Positions 22,501 through 22,624 of a stretch of DNA of 22,624 bases are shown here, piece by piece. Both the position numbers and the translations under genes were made by a program. Origin of the DNA: Glacieibacterium sp038211965 (GTDB taxonomy: Bacteria; Pseudomonadota; Alphaproteobacteria; Sphingomonadales; Sphingomonadaceae); assembly GCA_038211965.1 (NCBI GenBank), contig JBBQVB010000032.1, positions 1 to 22,624 of the forward strand, written 5' to 3'. Position 1 is the first letter of the stretch. The number at the start of each line of letters is the position of its first letter. The notes below the pieces were generated by a model. That model was not told the DNA's origin, ran no database searches, and saw only the letters and a list, made by a program, of their open reading frames with translations.

Positions 22501-22624
22501 GCGCGGCGGTGGCGATGACGGGGACGACCAGCGGCCGCGCGCCGCCCTCGACGATGCCGACGGCGCGCACCGTGGCGGCGGCGGTCTGGCCATAGGCGAG
22601 CGTCGCGGCGGTCGCGACATAGTC
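19562..22624 (-). CDS. tamB: TamB / translocation and assembly module protein (C-terminal 1020 residues; 5' end outside the window)
   Basis: TamB is a very long inner-membrane-anchored periplasmic protein forming a beta-taco groove that bridges to the outer membrane, with roles in outer-membrane protein assembly or lipid transport. The visible sequence is a long run of beta-strand-like repeats with alternating hydrophobic residues and many Gly/Asp turns, followed by the conserved C-terminal TamB (DUF490) domain: IRGDYDFAGKRFQLTRGDLR, then YPPDPIIDIAAE, LPQDEVLSRVLFG, VRKRLGIDRLRV and the final SVNVRLKKDY. The reading frame is open to the end of the window, so the N-terminal anchor and probably tamA upstream are not seen. 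The stop at 19562 faces the hydrolase gene across the repeat element. Confidence 0.93.
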   Translation of the reverse strand, partial: DYVATAATLAYGQTAAATVRAVGIVEGGARPLVVPVIATAARVTGLGADLDSLLTNVRIAGPLTLRGNLLTSNALVLRSDRLSGRAVAAVEIGGGFTVALNGGVPRYLVPGVGVADIVADLRAVPDGPGARLAGTVGVKVTRVDSKFFTTLLEGLPTIATNIVLTPDNVLAFTNTRLTSPGLTLTASGSRAADQTVRLSGSGVSRRYGPVDLRLAGPIATPVVDVTLARPGLGIGLARVAAHVAPAGSDDWSFEARGTTTYGDATVRGLIRASTEPVAIDVAALTLAGMTARGSIAQTPAGPFAGRLALAGAGLQGNVVLAAAGAVQRADIALDAVDARLPLTPVVALGKASLRATVLLADAGPSVTGRFEVAEVRRQDIVLTHANGSIDYRAGHGNAKFDVAGIGHSPFAFTALASFAGDRIEIGGNGMFARRQIGLDHAAVLTRSGPDWLLAPVVVTTPDGRAELSGRFGETIALKTRLDNLGLSLLTLVSPGFDFGGRVSGTLDVTLPPGALPSGTAALRVSGLSRAGLASASLPIDVAINAALAPGGGSARAVIVRGGAVEGRLQAKLAAIPGDASDPILQRLLATPLFAQARYIGPAQALWPLAGIGALDVRGPVTIAADVGGRLGEPTLSGTIVSDSARVENVTLGTVVEKVKLDSRFTASRLDLTSFSGQIGKDGTVAGSGSVGFSAERGFPLDLTLKLNKADALKRDDLAATVTGDLRIVSGRDGGKISGKLVADKARFRIGRASAAEVPVLNVRETNAELVRRSVVPAERPARWELAIAVDANNRIIVEGLGLQSDWRGELAIAGTTLAPAITGRVRLIRGDYDFAGKRFQLTRGDLRFQGAYPPDPIIDIAAENTSSSFTATLTITGTGQRPEIAFGSVPALPQDEVLSRVLFGSGIATLSAPEALQLAGALASLRGSGKGDGLNPINFVRKRLGIDRLRVLPADTVSGRRTAIAAGQYIGRRLYVELASDARGYTATNIEVSLTRSLSILSQVATIGGTSVNVRLKKDY

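Noticed and set aside
1..22624. Mobile element, CRISPR array, toxin-antitoxin or tRNA gene
   Set aside because: No transposase, integrase, regular spacer repeats, small toxin pair or cloverleaf-like sequence was found on reading both strands.

Overview
The window is GC-rich chromosomal DNA with the style of an alphaproteobacterium, most likely Sphingomonadales. Three secreted proteins carry the PEPxxWA variant of the PEP-CTERM sorting signal that is typical of that order, one gene has a textbook EcfG-type general stress promoter, and the single-copy genes (clpA, nudC, bpt, ilvA, tamB, a DUF1192 gene) fit an ordinary core region. No rRNA, tRNA, CRISPR, insertion sequence or phage gene was seen. 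Both ends cut genes: clpA at the left and tamB at the right.

Left part (1-4400). The N-terminal half of ClpA is followed, on the same (-) strand, by three tandem genes for exported PEP-CTERM proteins. Two of them have a clear sigma-54 (-24/-12) promoter, at 3301-3318 and 4234-4250, and GC-rich hairpins separate the genes. This looks like a small regulon of surface or matrix proteins controlled by RpoN and, by analogy with other exosortase systems, perhaps a PrsK/PrsR-like pair located elsewhere.

Middle (4386-11215). Two acyl-CoA dehydrogenase genes form a pair. One keeps an isovaleryl-CoA-dehydrogenase-type catalytic glutamate and the other has lost both known catalytic positions, so they probably make an alpha2beta2 enzyme. 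A palindromic operator candidate lies upstream of the pair and next to a divergent promoter for two small uncharacterised proteins. A small secreted cysteine-containing protein follows. Then comes a tight (-) strand operon of DUF1192, a VOC-fold protein, a class-IV aminotransferase-like protein and a sulfotransferase-like protein, with start and stop codons overlapping at two junctions. The aminotransferase-like protein appears to lack both the PLP lysine and the glutamate that contacts the PLP ring nitrogen, making this the least conventional unit in the window. A PIG3-type quinone oxidoreductase is transcribed divergently from it.

Right part (11278-22624). A membrane-bound PAS-GGDEF-EAL protein is followed by an Ala-rich, coiled-coil exported protein under a perfect EcfG promoter. 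Next come bpt-nudC (N-degron aminoacyl transferase and NADH/NAD-cap pyrophosphatase), ilvA, a divergent exported CocE/S15-type hydrolase and the C-terminal part of TamB. Two related GC-rich inverted-repeat elements sit in intergenic positions at about 16.25 kb and 19.53 kb.

All family assignments were made by reading motifs, not by database search.
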